Source of the DNA: Desulfobacteraceae bacterium
GTDB lineage: Bacteria > Desulfobacterota > DSM-4660 > Desulfatiglandales > B25-G16
Length of the DNA stretch: 13,806 nucleotides
Direction of reading: 5' to 3'
Assembly (NCBI GenBank): GCA_030615565.1
Contig: JAUWZC010000041.1
Coordinates: 1-13,806 of the forward strand
Translations under genes and position numbers: made by a program
Notes under the pieces: model-generated
What the model was told of the DNA's origin: nothing
Database searches by the model: none
The model's input: the letters and a program-made list of their open reading frames with translations, nothing else
In this document: positions 1 to 5,685 of the stretch, one piece after another
Numbering within the stretch: position 1 is the stretch's first letter
Layout: each line of letters starts with the position of its first letter

Positions 1-454
1 CTGATTTTTTCACCTTAAGCTTGGCTTCAATGAGTTGTTTATGAGTAAGACGGAGCAAGTTAGCCAGTTTGTGAACCAGATAATCTTCATGTTTGTCAAG
101 TTTTCCGTCAGCATACACAATGTCCCAAACTGTTTCAATGACCCGAATTTTTTCCTCCATCGAATAATTTTGGTTAATAAGATTCGTAAATTGCCATAAA
201 TCTATACTGCCTTTCAGTTCTTCGTTCGATGCTTCAAGAAGTGTGGTTGTATATTCATCAGATAAATCAAAATCCTTTTTTAGGATGGAGATAATATTTT
301 CTCTTTCCAACGCACTGAACTCACCATCTATATTGGACATCTCAAGCAAAAGGGCACAGGTCGCTATACGGATATCGTGAGTCGTTTGTCTCCTCTGATT
401 TGAAGAATTATCATGGCTGCTTTTGCCGAAAAACTTTTTTACAAGATCAATCAT
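1..454 (-). CDS. TerB-like protein (tellurite resistance TerB family / COG4103 type), 3' end outside the window
   Basis: An open frame runs from an ATG at 454 leftward through base 2 without a stop, giving about 151 residues of an unfinished protein. It begins MIDLVKKFFG, then has a polar linker to about residue 25 and an all-helical remainder. Two acidic helix-turn segments stand out: NIDGEFSALE near residues 41-50 and YADGKLDKHED near 114-124. This pair of D-G-x acidic sites is typical of the TerB fold, a helical bundle proposed to bind metal at the membrane surface. AGGAAA lies roughly 8 bases before the start as a weak ribosome site. It is divergent from mnmG, so its promoter should lie within 455-760. 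TerB-like proteins are found in many bacteria with no tellurite link, so the family is fairly sure but the role is not. Confidence 0.75.
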   Translation of the reverse strand, partial: MIDLVKKFFGKSSHDNSSNQRRQTTHDIRIATCALLLEMSNIDGEFSALERENIISILKKDFDLSDEYTTTLLEASNEELKGSIDLWQFTNLINQNYSMEEKIRVIETVWDIVYADGKLDKHEDYLVHKLANLLRLTHKQLIEAKLKVKKS

Positions 455-833
455 TTCTCGATTTCCTGGCAAGCTCAGAACTTATTAGTACACCCAGCTC
501 GCCCAGTTGAGGAAAAGGATAATTCTGGATAACGTATAGAGACCTTATTTGGATTTTGACTGCTTGCTACATTGTCTACTGGAATATTACTGGAAGATTT
601 CACAGATTACAAACCATATATTAAATAATTTTGGCTTTTCATTTTGTTGGCTTCAAAGGAGAATATTTACCATATGTTGCTGTGATTTGTCTCTCTATCT
701 AATGAAGTCTTACTTTAACACTTAATACTTTGATCTTATACCCAAAAGTAGTATTATTTATATGTACTTTAATTGTGAAGGAATTATATTAGCAGTTATA
801 GGTTGTAAAGGTTTTGCGCATGGAATCAATGAG
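455..833. other. Divergent intergenic region between the TerB-like gene and mnmG
   Basis: These 379 bases separate two genes that point away from each other, so both promoters should be here. The right part (730-757) has a fair promoter for mnmG. The left part is AT-rich with no convincing promoter for the TerB-like gene, no strong hairpin and no RNA gene. The frame of mnmG stays open back to an ATG at 762, but the 24 residues it would add do not look like MnmG. Confidence 0.6.
730..757 (+). promoter_or_regulatory. Candidate sigma-70 promoter for mnmG
   Basis: TTGATC at 730-735 is followed after 16 bases by TATTAT at 752-757 (five of six consensus positions in the -10 box). Transcription would begin near 764, two bases after the upstream in-frame ATG at 762. 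If this promoter is right, that ATG is not in the transcript and the start at 834 is favoured. Confidence 0.4.
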
Positions 834-837
834 ATGA
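820..837 (+). other. Possible five-codon leader frame coupled to mnmG
   Basis: ATG at 820 encodes MESMR and stops at TGA 835-837, which overlaps the mnmG ATG as ATGA. AAAGG at 807-811 sits 8 bases before this ATG, a better ribosome-site arrangement than mnmG itself has. The pattern would allow termination-reinitiation, but a frame this short can arise by chance. Confidence 0.25.
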
Positions 838-2711
838 ATTATTATCCTAAGAAATATGACATTATCGTTGTCGGGGCAGGTCATGCCGGCTGTGAAGCAG
901 CCCTGGCCGCTGCCCGGATGGGATGCAGTGTTATGATTATGACCATAGACCTCGATGGAATAGCAAAAATGCCCTGCAGCCCTTCTATTGGAGGGGTGGC
1001 CAAGGGACAGTTGGTAAAAGAGATCGATGCCCTGGGTGGTGAGATGGCAAAGGTAACAGACAAAACTGCAATACAGTACCGGCTCTTAAATACCAAAAAG
1101 GGCCCGGCTGTTCAATCCTCACGCACCCAGAATGATAAAATCAGGTATCATATCACCATGAAAGAGGCACTAGAAAAGGAGTCTAACATAGATATTAAAC
1201 AGGCCATGGTTGAAAAATTGGTAGTGGAGAATAATCACATTGTTGGGATTGAAGATCAAACAGGGTTTGGTTATCAGGCTACGGCAGTAATCTTAGCTAC
1301 TGGAACATTTTTAAGCGGTTTGGTACATATCGGTTTTACCTCTATAAGGGCAGGTAGGGCAGGTGAGTTTGCATCCTATGGACTGCCCGATAATTTAAAA
1401 GAATTAGGATTTACACTTGGAAGAATGAAGACAGGAACTCCTGCACGATTAAAACAATCAACCATAGACTTTACCAGATTTGAAAGACAAGAAGGGGACG
1501 CGAATCCCAGACCATTTTCCCTTTTTACAAAAGAGATCAAAATCAACCAGATTCCTTGCTACATTGGCCATACTAATAAGAAAAGCCATCAGATCGTAAG
1601 AGACAATTTAGAGCGCTCAGCCCTATACGGAGGAAAAATTACTGGGGTTCCTGCACGGTATTGCCCCTCTATAGAAGATAAGATAGTGCGGTTTTCTGAC
1701 AGGGATAAACACCAGATCATACTCGAACCTGAAGGAATAGATACAGAGGAGATTTATGCAAGTGGTTTGGGAAATAGCCTACCTATGGATATACAGATCC
1801 CTTTTGTGAGATCTGTTAAGGGATTGGAAGAGGCTGAGATCATGAGACCAGCTTATGCAATTGAATATGATTATGTAGACCCTTTGCAACTGTTTCCTAC
1901 CCTTGAAACCAAACGTATAAAAGGGTTATTTATGGCTGGTCAGATCAATGGAACCAGTGGATATGAGGAGGCAGCCGGTCAAGGTATATGGGCAGGGATT
2001 AATGCTGCATCAAAGATTCAAAAGAGACCACCCTTCCTCCTTGATCGATCAGAGGCATATATGGCTGTTATGGTTGATGATCTGGTTACCAGAGGAACAG
2101 AAGAGCCTTACAGGATGTTTACCTCCAGGGCAGAATACAGACTCATCTTAAGAGAAGATAATGCAGAGCAGAGATTGATAGAAAAAGGTAATGAATTAGG
2201 CCTCATTGATGATGAAACGGTAAAAGAGATGAAAGAAAGACAGAAGGAGATCTCAGCAGAGGCTCATAGGATAAAAAACACCTTAGTATTTCCCTCAAAG
2301 AGGGTGAATGATTATCTGGTGAAGTCAGGATCAAGTCCAATAAAAAATGCAACCTCCTTGGGTCAAATCCTCAAAAGGCCGGAGTTAAGTTATCAAAATA
2401 TTGCCACCTTAGATGAACACACTAAAAAGATAGACGAAAGCATTGCACATAAAGTTGAAATTGAGATAAAATACGAAGGATACATTCAGCGGCAACTAAA
2501 TGAGGTTGAGAAATTCAAGAATCTGGAAAAGATAAAGATTCCACAAGAGTTTGACTATACCAAGGTCCATGGTCTTTCTAATGAATTAAGAGAAAAACTT
2601 CTCCTTATAAAACCTATCTCATTAGGCCAGGCATCAAGAATACCAGGTATTACGCCTGCTGCAATCTCTATCATTATGATCTATCTAAAGAAGGGTGGCT
2701 CATTGCAATAA
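834..2711 (+). CDS. mnmG: tRNA uridine-5-carboxymethylaminomethyl(34) synthesis enzyme MnmG (GidA)
   Basis: MnmG is an FAD enzyme that works in a complex with MnmE. It builds the (carboxymethyl)aminomethyl group on wobble uridine 34 of certain tRNAs in the cytoplasm. From the ATG at 834 the protein is 625 residues, the usual length. It shows the N-terminal FAD-binding GAGHAG at residues 14-19, the CSPSIGG segment with Cys48, KGPAVQSSRTQ near 89-99, and ARYCPSIEDK with Cys277. The two cysteines match the conserved catalytic pair of the family. The C-terminal helical region ends in a segment typical of the tRNA/MnmE-binding part. The longer frame from 762 adds 24 residues absent from homologues, so I chose 834. 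No strong Shine-Dalgarno precedes it; a five-codon frame at 820-837 ends on this start as ATGA. The frequent partners mnmE and rsmG are not adjacent here. Confidence 0.96.
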   Translation: MNYYPKKYDIIVVGAGHAGCEAALAAARMGCSVMIMTIDLDGIAKMPCSPSIGGVAKGQLVKEIDALGGEMAKVTDKTAIQYRLLNTKKGPAVQSSRTQNDKIRYHITMKEALEKESNIDIKQAMVEKLVVENNHIVGIEDQTGFGYQATAVILATGTFLSGLVHIGFTSIRAGRAGEFASYGLPDNLKELGFTLGRMKTGTPARLKQSTIDFTRFERQEGDANPRPFSLFTKEIKINQIPCYIGHTNKKSHQIVRDNLERSALYGGKITGVPARYCPSIEDKIVRFSDRDKHQIILEPEGIDTEEIYASGLGNSLPMDIQIPFVRSVKGLEEAEIMRPAYAIEYDYVDPLQLFPTLETKRIKGLFMAGQINGTSGYEEAAGQGIWAGINAASKIQKRPPFLLDRSEAYMAVMVDDLVTRGTEEPYRMFTSRAEYRLILREDNAEQRLIEKGNELGLIDDETVKEMKERQKEISAEAHRIKNTLVFPSKRVNDYLVKSGSSPIKNATSLGQILKRPELSYQNIATLDEHTKKIDESIAHKVEIEIKYEGYIQRQLNEVEKFKNLEKIKIPQEFDYTKVHGLSNELREKLLLIKPISLGQASRIPGITPAAISIIMIYLKKGGSLQ

Positions 2712-2885
2712 TGCTATCTTGAAACCTACCATTTTTTTCTACTCTCCCCTCAGTTATCAACTTTTCTATAGGCAATATTGGTGCTTAACTCATAAGTCCT
2801 GTAAGTCTCTGGCTTTCCTATATTAGTATGATTATTTTTAATGAAACCTAAAAGGTAACCGTTCACAGTTCAGAGGTTCACGCCT

Positions 2886-2922
2886 GCCCTCCCCGTCCCG
2901 AGACCGGTACGGGATCGGGAGG
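2886..2922. repeat. GC-rich hairpin
   Basis: CCTCCCCGTCCCG (2886-2898) pairs with CGGGATCGGGAGG (2910-2922) at 11 of 13 positions around an 11-base loop. It lies in otherwise AT-leaning DNA and looks like a REP-type palindrome. Confidence 0.65.
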
Positions 2923-3016
2923 CGCGACTTGATGTAGGTTCCTGGCACGATCGTACTGAATGCTACGCCAGGAGTTTCTACGCAATGGGACAGGAAAGCC
3001 AGGTCTGGGCCAGGGG
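2921..3016 (+). repeat. Interspersed repeat unit A (GGYGCGA, 71-nt middle, 18-bp end)
   Basis: GGCGCGA at 2921-2927, a 71-base variable middle, then CCAGGTCTGGGCCAGGGG at 2999-3016. The middle has a 7-bp perfect stem, TCCTGGC (2940-2946) with GCCAGGA (2967-2973), followed by AGTTTCTA. Its first box differs by one base from that of units B and C, so it is the most diverged start. Confidence 0.55.
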
Positions 3017-3022
3017 TTCAAG

Positions 3023-3124
3023 CCTGCCCTGGTGCGACATAACGTGCGCTTTAACATGGCTATTCTAGACACTATGCCCAGCGATTCTATGAAAAAGACT
3101 GCTAAACCAGGTCTGGGCCAGGGG
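3023..3124 (+). repeat. Interspersed repeat unit B
   Basis: CCTGCCCTGGTGCGA at 3023-3037, a 69-base middle, then CCAGGTCTGGGCCAGGGG at 3107-3124. The outer CCCTGG and CCAGGG boxes can pair. The middle is largely unlike those of units A and C but keeps GATTCTA at the position of AGTTTCTA in unit A. Its internal stem is degraded. Confidence 0.65.
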
Positions 3125-3156
3125 TTAGAGAGCGATGAAGGTTGAACGGTGAACCC

Positions 3157-3180
3157 CGCCTGCCGTCCGGCGGGCAGGCG
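3157..3180. repeat. GC-rich palindrome
   Basis: CGCCTGCC at 3157-3164 and its exact reverse complement GGCAGGCG at 3173-3180 surround an 8-base centre. This is the right end of the 314-bp segment. A broken copy of the same GCCTGCC theme occurs inside the 4930-5054 element. Confidence 0.7.
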
Positions 3181-3272
3181 TGAACCTGACAACCTCCTGA
3201 GAAACTAAATGTGAAAAAGAGCATGAAGATGTCTTTTTTTACATCATGCCCTCTAACAGGGGGCCTCAGCGT

Positions 3273-3352
3273 GCCGCTTCAAACCCGCGCACACAGACAA
3301 AGGCCCTGTAAAACAATGACGAGTTGTCCCGCTTAGCGGGATTTGAAGCGGC
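3273..3352. repeat. Nested inverted repeat with GCCGCTTCAAA arms
   Basis: GCCGCTTCAAACCCGC at 3273-3288 is mirrored by GCGGGATTTGAAGCGGC at 3336-3352, differing only around the A/T before the C run. It is enclosed by the 3219-3505 arms and contains the start of the 3327-3341 palindrome. Confidence 0.65.
3327..3341. repeat. Short perfect palindrome
   Basis: TCCCGCTTAGCGGGA is a 7-bp perfect stem around one base. It forms the right-hand side of the larger 3273-3352 inverted repeat. Confidence 0.7.
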
Positions 3353-3374
3353 CTACCGGCTCGTCTTTGTGAGG

Positions 3375-3477
3375 CCTGCCCTGGTGCGAGATTACATGAA
3401 CATTATCCTGGTTAGTAAAGATTATAAGTACCATGAGTTCTAAATCCGATCCATGTAAGCCAGGTCTGGGCCAGGGG
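3375..3477 (+). repeat. Interspersed repeat unit C
   Basis: CCTGCCCTGGTGCGA at 3375-3389, a 70-base middle, then CCAGGTCTGGGCCAGGGG at 3460-3477. Both end boxes are identical to those of unit B, while the middles are mostly unrelated. The middle keeps an internal near-stem, TCCTGGT (3406-3412) with ACCATGA (3430-3436), followed by GTTCTA as in the other units. Confidence 0.65.
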
Positions 3478-3543
3478 CATAGTAAAAAAAGACATTTCCA
3501 TGCTCACCGTATAGTTTCTTTCATGTATAACCCTGGAGCGCCA

Positions 3544-3716
3544 TTCGACCTTGAGTCGTTCGACCTAGAGGCCATTCGGCTCCGAGCAGTTCGGCCTTGA
3601 GCCGCTCGACCCTGAGCCCCTCGGCCTTGAGCTCGGGGCCGAAAGGCTCGCAGCCGAAGGGCTCACTGCCGAAAGGCCCACGGCCGAGGGGCTCTCGACA
3701 GGCTCATGGCCGAGAG
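3544..3716. repeat. Inverted array of degenerate 15-bp repeats, one 173-nt potential hairpin
   Basis: The left half has six units starting at 3544, 3559, 3575, 3590, 3605 and 3620, with consensus TTCGGCCTTGAGCCG. The right half has units starting at 3631, 3646, 3661, 3676 and 3702, with consensus GCTCACGGCCGAAGG, the reverse complement of the left unit. The halves meet at GAGCTC (3629-3634). The spacing is 15 bp throughout except one extra base in the left half and an 11-bp insertion at 3691-3701. Stops and the extra base exclude a coding repeat. It sits between two converging genes. Confidence 0.8.
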
Positions 3717-3735
3717 GAAGCGTCGGGGTCATTTG

Positions 3736-3788
3736 CTAAGTCCCTCGATTCATAAATTCGATGACGTATTTATTTACTCGGGACTAAG
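3736..3788. repeat. Imperfect inverted repeat CTAAGTCCC / GGGACTAAG
   Basis: CTAAGTCCC at 3736-3744 pairs with GGGACTAAG at 3780-3788 with one mismatch around a 35-base AT-rich interior. A related ACTAAGTGCT (3783-3792) recurs inverted as AGCACTAAGT just left of the rarD end, so the structures are nested. Confidence 0.5.
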
Positions 3789-3826
3789 TGCTGCCCGCGA
3801 CGAGCTCGGCCGAGCCGAGTGAGCAA

Positions 3827-3869
3827 TCGCAAATATTATACTCATTAGAATACGTTATAGTATTTGCGA
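3827..3869. repeat. Hairpin downstream of rarD
   Basis: TCGCAAATATTATA (3827-3840) pairs with TATAGTATTTGCGA (3856-3869) at 13 of 14 positions around a 15-base loop. It lies 39 bp past the rarD stop, so it could stop rarD transcription, but no T-run follows on the minus strand. Confidence 0.5.
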
Positions 3870-3907
3870 ATCGAAGCACTAAGTAGCTACAATTTTATTT
3901 TCTATAA

Positions 3908-4795
3908 TTATACTGTAAATTGCTTTTTATAACTTATAAAGCTCGAAATCGAATATATAATTATCGCCACCCAAACAAAGCCAAATGAAATTGCATGTGT
4001 GTAGGTAAACAGTTCTTTGTAAAGAAGCACGCCCACGAGCAATTGGCCGGTGGGGGCGATATATTGTAAAAAGCCAACTGTCGAATATTGAATTCTCCGT
4101 GCACCATGGGCAAAGAGAAGTAAGGGTATTGCAGTTACCAAACCTGCTCCTGTTAGCAATATATCTGTCTGAAAACCAATAGAACCGAAAGCGCCTGATC
4201 CTTGAACACCCAAAGTGATAACATAAACAAGAGCAATGGGTGTTAGGATAGCTGCTTCGAATAACAAACCGACTATTGATCCAGCTCTGGCTGTTTTTCT
4301 GAGCAATCCATAGGTTCCAAATGTAAATGCAAGGGTAAAGGCGATCCATGGTACCCGACCATAGTGCAAAGTTAAAAAGAGCACACCAATAAACGCTAGC
4401 ACTACTGAGATGATTTGCCATCGATATAAACGTTCCCGCAAAAAAACCATTCCCAGACAGACATTCACAAGTGGATTAATAAAATATCCCAGGCTTGCTT
4501 CAACAATCTGGTTTGTATTAACGGCCCAAATATACGTTAACCAGTTAGCACCAAGTAAAAAAGATGTGAATAGGAATCTGGGCACATTTGGATAGAAAGA
4601 TATACTGGGGTTTGCCTCTTTCCATCGCCGCTGAACAGAGACCAAAAATAGTATAAATACCAACGACCAAACCACCCGATGTGCCAGAATCTGGGTTGAA
4701 GGTACATGTTTTAAGGCCTTCCAATATATCGGAAAAATTCCCCAGAGAAAAAATGCGCTGATAGTGGTTATTGTGCCTTTAGTAATGTTATCCAT
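3908..4795 (-). CDS. rarD: RarD-type EamA/DMT-superfamily membrane transporter
   Basis: The 295-residue protein matches the RarD family in length and layout. It opens with GTITTISAFFLWGIFPIYWKAL-type sequence. The segment from about 74 to 112 carries SFLLGANWLTYIWAVN and EASLGYFINPL, and the C-terminal half contains FLQYIAPTGQLLVGVLLYKE. These are hallmark RarD sequences. About ten hydrophobic segments are visible, as expected of the drug/metabolite transporter superfamily in the inner membrane. RarD was named as a chloramphenicol-sensitivity gene in Pseudomonas; the natural substrate is not established. The start at 4795 gives a normal N-terminus, although no strong ribosome site precedes it. 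The gene stands alone and is flanked on both sides by related GC-rich repeats, which is unusual for this window and may hint at acquisition. The family is very likely, the substrate unknown. Confidence 0.92.
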   Translation of the reverse strand: MDNITKGTITTISAFFLWGIFPIYWKALKHVPSTQILAHRVVWSLVFILFLVSVQRRWKEANPSISFYPNVPRFLFTSFLLGANWLTYIWAVNTNQIVEASLGYFINPLVNVCLGMVFLRERLYRWQIISVVLAFIGVLFLTLHYGRVPWIAFTLAFTFGTYGLLRKTARAGSIVGLLFEAAILTPIALVYVITLGVQGSGAFGSIGFQTDILLTGAGLVTAIPLLLFAHGARRIQYSTVGFLQYIAPTGQLLVGVLLYKELFTYTHAISFGFVWVAIIIYSISSFISYKKQFTV

Positions 4796-4881
4796 TCGCT
4801 ACATAATAAATTATTGGTAACATTTTAGGTGTTTGAAAAAATTGATCCTATTTAAAGGGAATGATACCTTTTCTTTCGTTC

Positions 4882-4912
4882 CCTCCGGGGTGTAGGCCCT
4901 ACAGGCCGGAGG
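4882..4912. repeat. Hairpin with a 14-bp stem
   Basis: CCTCCGG and CCGGAGG form the outer stem, and TGTAGG (4891-4896) with CCTACA (4898-4903) the inner stem around one base. Two non-pairing GG positions interrupt it. It lies 87 bp upstream of the rarD start. Confidence 0.65.
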
Positions 4913-4929
4913 CCAAGTCTCACGGACTG

Positions 4930-5054
4930 GTCTTTTCAGTGATTTATCTGTGGGAGTCCCGCTCGCCTCGCCTGAGCGGCTCGCGATGGCGGGCAGGCTT
5001 GCCCCCTTCCCGCTTCCGACGGGATTTCCCCCACAGATAAATCACTGAAAAGAC
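4930..5054. repeat. 125-nt inverted repeat with 25-bp perfect arms (MITE-like)
   Basis: The arm at 4930-4954 (starting GTCTTTTCAGTGATTTATCT) is an exact reverse complement of 5030-5054. After a 3-base offset the pairing resumes with AGTCCCG against CGGGATTT. The 75-base interior is GC-rich and contains a GGCGGGCAGGC piece resembling the palindrome at 3157-3180. AT-rich terminal arms, a compact size and no coding content fit a miniature inverted-repeat element. No clear target-site duplication flanks it. Confidence 0.8.
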
Positions 5055-5067
5055 AGCGTCCTCCGAC

Positions 5068-5120
5068 TCGGCCGAGCCTCTCGGCCCTGAGCGCTCGAGG
5101 CCGAAGGGCTCGTCGCGGGC
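5068..5120. repeat. Remnant of the 15-bp repeat family, with boxes shared with the rarD 3' side
   Basis: CTCGGCCCTGAGCGC (5080-5094) followed by GCTCGAGGCCGAAGG (5093-5107) is one left and one right unit of the array at 3544-3716. CTCGGCCGAGCC (5068-5079) also occurs at 3804-3815. GCTCGTCGCGGGC (5108-5120) is the exact reverse complement of 3793-3805. The shared boxes lie on the two sides of rarD. Confidence 0.7.
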
Positions 5121-5584
5121 CGCCAGCCCCGTAGAGTAAGGGGTTCACTGACACTATGCTAAATGCTAATATTTCAGTTTGTTTAACTTCCCATGTGACT
5201 TCTTCCTCCAATACTCAACGGGGCCAGTCACTTCACAAAAGGCATCATTTCCTATTTGGCAAGTGCCGTCTTTCAAAGATTTAAATTATTATAATTATCG
5301 CGACAAAATCACAAATCATTTTTTGTCAAACCTTTCCACAGTTAATAACTATGCTGAAGGATTTTTGGGCACTGAATTCGGATATTAATGCTAGATATAG
5401 TATATAAATACTATTTTTTTACAACATACAGTATTTTTTTCTTGACAATCGGTGCTCTTTAGTCCATAGGAGAAAAAATTTAGCTCTCTTCATAGTCCCC
5501 CAATGAAAATAGGCACATTCTTTGCGTATTAATGTAAATTATTTAGCCTCATGTCAAAAATACAGCCCAAGCCCTTTTATTGCC

Positions 5585-5612
5585 TTGACAAAGTTAAAAA
5601 ATACTGTAAATT
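5585..5612 (+). promoter_or_regulatory. Candidate sigma-70 promoter for the 5686-7095 gene
   Basis: A perfect TTGACA at 5585-5590 is followed after 16 bases by TAAATT (5607-5612). This predicts an untranslated leader of roughly 65-70 bases before the TTG start. Confidence 0.4.
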
Positions 5613-5673
5613 ACCATTCCCTAAAAAGCGCCTCAATAATTATTTGTAGCGTTTTAACGAAAAATTACAAACT

Positions 5674-5678
5674 AGGAG
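5674..5678 (+). promoter_or_regulatory. Ribosome binding site that supports a TTG start
   Basis: AGGAG lies 7 bases upstream of TTG at 5686. The next in-frame ATG (5728) has no comparable site, so the TTG is the preferred start. Confidence 0.7.
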
Positions 5679-5685
5679 AAAAGTA

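Larger units (their letters stand above)
2874..3187. repeat. 314-bp segment bounded by a 16-bp perfect inverted repeat
   Basis: AGGTTCACGCCTGCCC at 2874-2889 is repeated exactly as its reverse complement at 3172-3187. The enclosed stretch holds two copies of the CCAGGTCTGGGCCAGGGG repeat and two local hairpins (2886-2922 and 3157-3180). No transposase or reading frame is inside, so it resembles a small non-autonomous element or a nested REP cluster. Confidence 0.7.
3219..3505. repeat. Inverted repeat with 22-bp arms (20 of 22 matching)
   Basis: The arm at 3219-3240 (GAGCATGAAGATGTC then seven T) is matched in reverse complement at 3484-3505 with two mismatches. The arms enclose 243 bases that themselves hold the 3273-3352 inverted repeat and repeat unit C. 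The left arm also pairs locally (GCATGAAGATGT with ACATCATGC) around its T-run. Confidence 0.65.
2712..3907. other. Repeat-dense 1.2-kb intergenic region between converging mnmG and rarD
   Basis: No credible gene lies here. Frames that stay open run through palindromes and carry repeat-derived peptides (NPWPRPG, LPAGRQAG). The first 160 bases are plain AT-rich sequence. From about 2874 onward the region is almost continuously made of inverted or interspersed repeats, listed individually. Because both flanking genes end here, the structures could act as bidirectional transcription stops or as REP-like elements. I found no classical GC-hairpin plus T-run terminator immediately after mnmG. Confidence 0.8.
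4796..5685. other. 890-bp divergent intergenic region between rarD and the 5686-7095 gene
   Basis: No credible gene lies here; the open frames cross palindromes or AT-rich DNA. The left half (4880-5120) is GC-rich and structured (hairpin, 25-bp-arm inverted repeat, 15-bp repeat remnant). The right half (from about 5180) is AT-rich, with several T-runs and two TTGACA sequences (5442-5447 and 5585-5590). Only the second has a usable -10 partner. The rarD promoter must also be here, but I cannot place it. Confidence 0.7.

Noticed and set aside
655..685. Good ribosome site AAAGGAGA followed by an ATG at 674
   Set aside because: The frame stops after three codons (MLL), too short to call.
3001..3037. 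tRNA T-arm, suggested by GGGGTTCAAGCC
   Set aside because: No acceptor, D or anticodon arms can be assembled around it; the sequence is the CCAGGG/CCCTGG repeat.
2878..3192. Open frame on the minus strand of 104 codons (and a plus-strand frame at 2960-3145)
   Set aside because: They run through palindromes and the 18-bp repeat, giving duplicated NPWPRPG peptides; composition is repeat-derived and no ribosome site precedes them.
2921..3477. CRISPR array from the repeat-spacer-like units
   Set aside because: Spacers are about 70 nt, only three units exist and they are not contiguous, the repeats are GC palindromes, and no cas gene is present.
3544..3716. Pentapeptide-repeat coding sequence, suggested by the 15-bp period (FDLES, FDLEA)
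   Set aside because: A stop codon and a one-base insertion break every frame after a few units, and the orientation flips at the centre.
3908..4795. rarD carried by a composite transposon
   Set aside because: No transposase or intact insertion sequence is present at either flank; only shared short boxes were found, so this is kept as a finding and not a feature.
4936..5211. 91-codon minus-strand frame
   Set aside because: It lies across the 25-bp inverted repeat and the 15-bp repeat remnant, with Arg/Ala/Gly-rich low-complexity content typical of translated GC-rich palindromes.
5179..5388. 69-codon plus-strand frame
   Set aside because: It lies in AT-rich leader DNA with no ribosome site, no recognisable domain, and an unlike-protein composition.
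5442..5470. Promoter at the TTGACA at 5442-5447
   Set aside because: Nothing resembling a -10 box lies at 16-18 bases; the second TTGACA at 5585 is the better candidate.
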